Below, one piece after another: positions 36,554-38,011 of a stretch of 38,011 nucleotides of DNA. Under the pieces are notes generated by a model, which saw only the letters and a program-made list of their open reading frames with translations, was not told the origin of the DNA and did not search any database. The position numbers and the translations under genes are program-made. Position 1 is the stretch's first letter, and each line of letters begins with the position of its first letter. Source of the stretch: Bacteroidota bacterium (GTDB taxonomy: Bacteria; Bacteroidota; Bacteroidia; Chitinophagales; Chitinophagaceae). Location: positions 1-38,011 of the forward strand of contig CAUJFR010000012.1 of the NCBI GenBank assembly GCA_963169885.1. Reading direction: 5' to 3'.

Positions 36554-38011
36554 TCAGAATGCATGATAAACAATCCGTAAACTCCAGATAACAACAACGG
36601 TGCCCAATAAAATAAAAGAAGTCTTTCTCGGCAGTTTACCCGCGAGCCGGGCCGCTATAGGCGCCGCTACTACCCCGCCCAGTACCAGGGCCAGGATCAC
36701 CTGCCAGTTCTGCACACCAATCATGGTAAAGAAAGTAAGGGCGCTGGCGAGTGTTACAAAAAATTCGGTCAGACTCACAGAACCCACTACATAGCGTGGA
36801 GTACGTCCTTTAGTAATAAGTGTGGAAGTTACAATCGGTCCCCAACCACCACCACCAAATGAATCCAAGAAACCACCGGCACCTGCCAGCCAGCCAAACC
36901 GTTTGAATTTCTTTTTCAAATCAACAGGCCTGAATGCATTACTGAAAATGCGGACACCCAGTAATAAAGTATACATTGCCATCGCCGGCCGCAGGTACCG
37001 GATATGCGTCTCTCCGAATTTGACCAGTAAAAAAGCGCCCAGTATGGCCCCGATCACCCCGGGAATCACCAGGGCTTTGAATAATTTTTTATTGACATTC
37101 CCGAATTTATAATGGCTGTAACCGGATGCTGCGGTAGTAAACATCTCTGCAGTGTGAATACCGCCACTGATAGCTGCAGGGCTCACATGGGCCGACTGCA
37201 ATACGATGGAACTGGTTACCCCATATCCCATACTCGTTGCACCATCTACCATCTGAGCCATAAATCCGGCCAGCACCATCCAGTGAAAATTGGGATCCAA
37301 TGTTTTGTACCAGGCAGATGTATCATCCGCAATCTGCCGGACCGGTATATAGGAAAAGATAAAATGACCGATCAGCATCAGGGCAAAACCGATCAGCGAA
37401 TAGGTGGCAATCTTACGCCAACGTTGAGCGGTGGAGGAACTTTCATTCTCCACCATCACCCGGGTGATTTTATTGAGCTTTTTAACTTTATGCTGAAAAT
37501 TTCCATTCAACCGGCCGCGCAGGATATGCAGATTATCGATCACCTGATCCAGTTCACCTGGCAGGGCATCCTGCAACACTTCTTTGATCCGTTTACCAGC
37601 CGTGGGCGATTTACCATTGGTGGATATGGCGATTTTCAGGTTTCCTTTCTGTACAATACTGCCCAGATAAAAATCACAAAGTTCCGGCGTGTCGGCTACA
37701 TTCACGAGAATGCCTTTGGCATTGGCCTTTTGTTTCACTTCCCGATGAAGTTCCGGGTTATCGGTGGCCAGTACGAGCAGGTCCTTATGCTCCAGGTCGG
37801 CTTCCACAAAGCCGCGTTCTTTCAACTGACAGGATGGATGTTCTGCCAGTAATACTCTTACTTCGTCCAAAATTTTTGGTGCTACCACGGTGATCCGGGC
37901 CTGTGGCGCATTACCCAACAGGGACTGCAACTTCTCCAATCCCACATTCCCGGCTCCTACCAGTAACAGCTCCAATGTATCCAGTTTTAAGAAAACCGGG
38001 TAAAGCGGATT
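36554..38011 (-). CDS. Siroheme synthase N-terminal (precorrin-2 dehydrogenase/ferrochelatase-like) domain fused to a TSUP (TauE/SafE) transporter; 5' end beyond window
   Basis: N-terminal LLLVGAGNVGLEKLQSLL..VNVADTPELCDFYLGSIVQKGNLKIAISTNGKSPTAGKRIKEVL; C-terminal MAQMVDGATSMGYGVTSSI..LDSFGGGGWGPIVTSTLI TSUP; frame stays open to 38011 (NPLYPVFLKLDTLELLLVG). Confidence 0.92.
   Translation of the reverse strand, partial: NPLYPVFLKLDTLELLLVGAGNVGLEKLQSLLGNAPQARITVVAPKILDEVRVLLAEHPSCQLKERGFVEADLEHKDLLVLATDNPELHREVKQKANAKGILVNVADTPELCDFYLGSIVQKGNLKIAISTNGKSPTAGKRIKEVLQDALPGELDQVIDNLHILRGRLNGNFQHKVKKLNKITRVMVENESSSTAQRWRKIATYSLIGFALMLIGHFIFSYIPVRQIADDTSAWYKTLDPNFHWMVLAGFMAQMVDGATSMGYGVTSSIVLQSAHVSPAAISGGIHTAEMFTTAASGYSHYKFGNVNKKLFKALVIPGVIGAILGAFLLVKFGETHIRYLRPAMAMYTLLLGVRIFSNAFRPVDLKKKFKRFGWLAGAGGFLDSFGGGGWGPIVTSTLITKGRTPRYVVGSVSLTEFFVTLASALTFFTMIGVQNWQVILALVLGGVVAAPIAARLAGKLPRKTSFILLGTVVVIWSLRIVYHAF

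Overview
The window looks like a Bacteroidetes chromosome segment, probably Chitinophagaceae-like (lineage inferred from gene content, TonB N-termini and TAnnTTTG promoter boxes; not tested). Contents: an ExbB-ExbD-ExbD-TonB cluster; a MacB/FtsX-type permease; a complete 14-gene Complex I operon (nuoA-N, minus strand) with three accessory genes inside it (two secreted NTF2-like proteins and one S23/four-helix-bundle protein); a second TonB / small membrane protein / PstS-like / TPR module; a low-MW protein tyrosine phosphatase and hisS; a DUF4836-type protein; thiolase; rlmN; a Spy-like protein; two pseudouridine synthases; metZ; an alpha/beta hydrolase; a DUF2490-type protein; and a siroheme-synthase/TSUP-transporter fusion that runs off the right edge. 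No rRNA, tRNA, CRISPR array or transposase was seen. The most unusual signal is a set of short 7-bp or 8-bp periodic repeats in intergenic gaps. Many form imperfect inverted pairs and begin at or right after the stop codon of the upstream gene. One inverted pair brackets the S23 four-helix-bundle gene between nuoG and nuoF. One perfect heptamer tract (GACTCCC x4) lies in frame inside hisS, and another heptamer tract forms the hisS leader.
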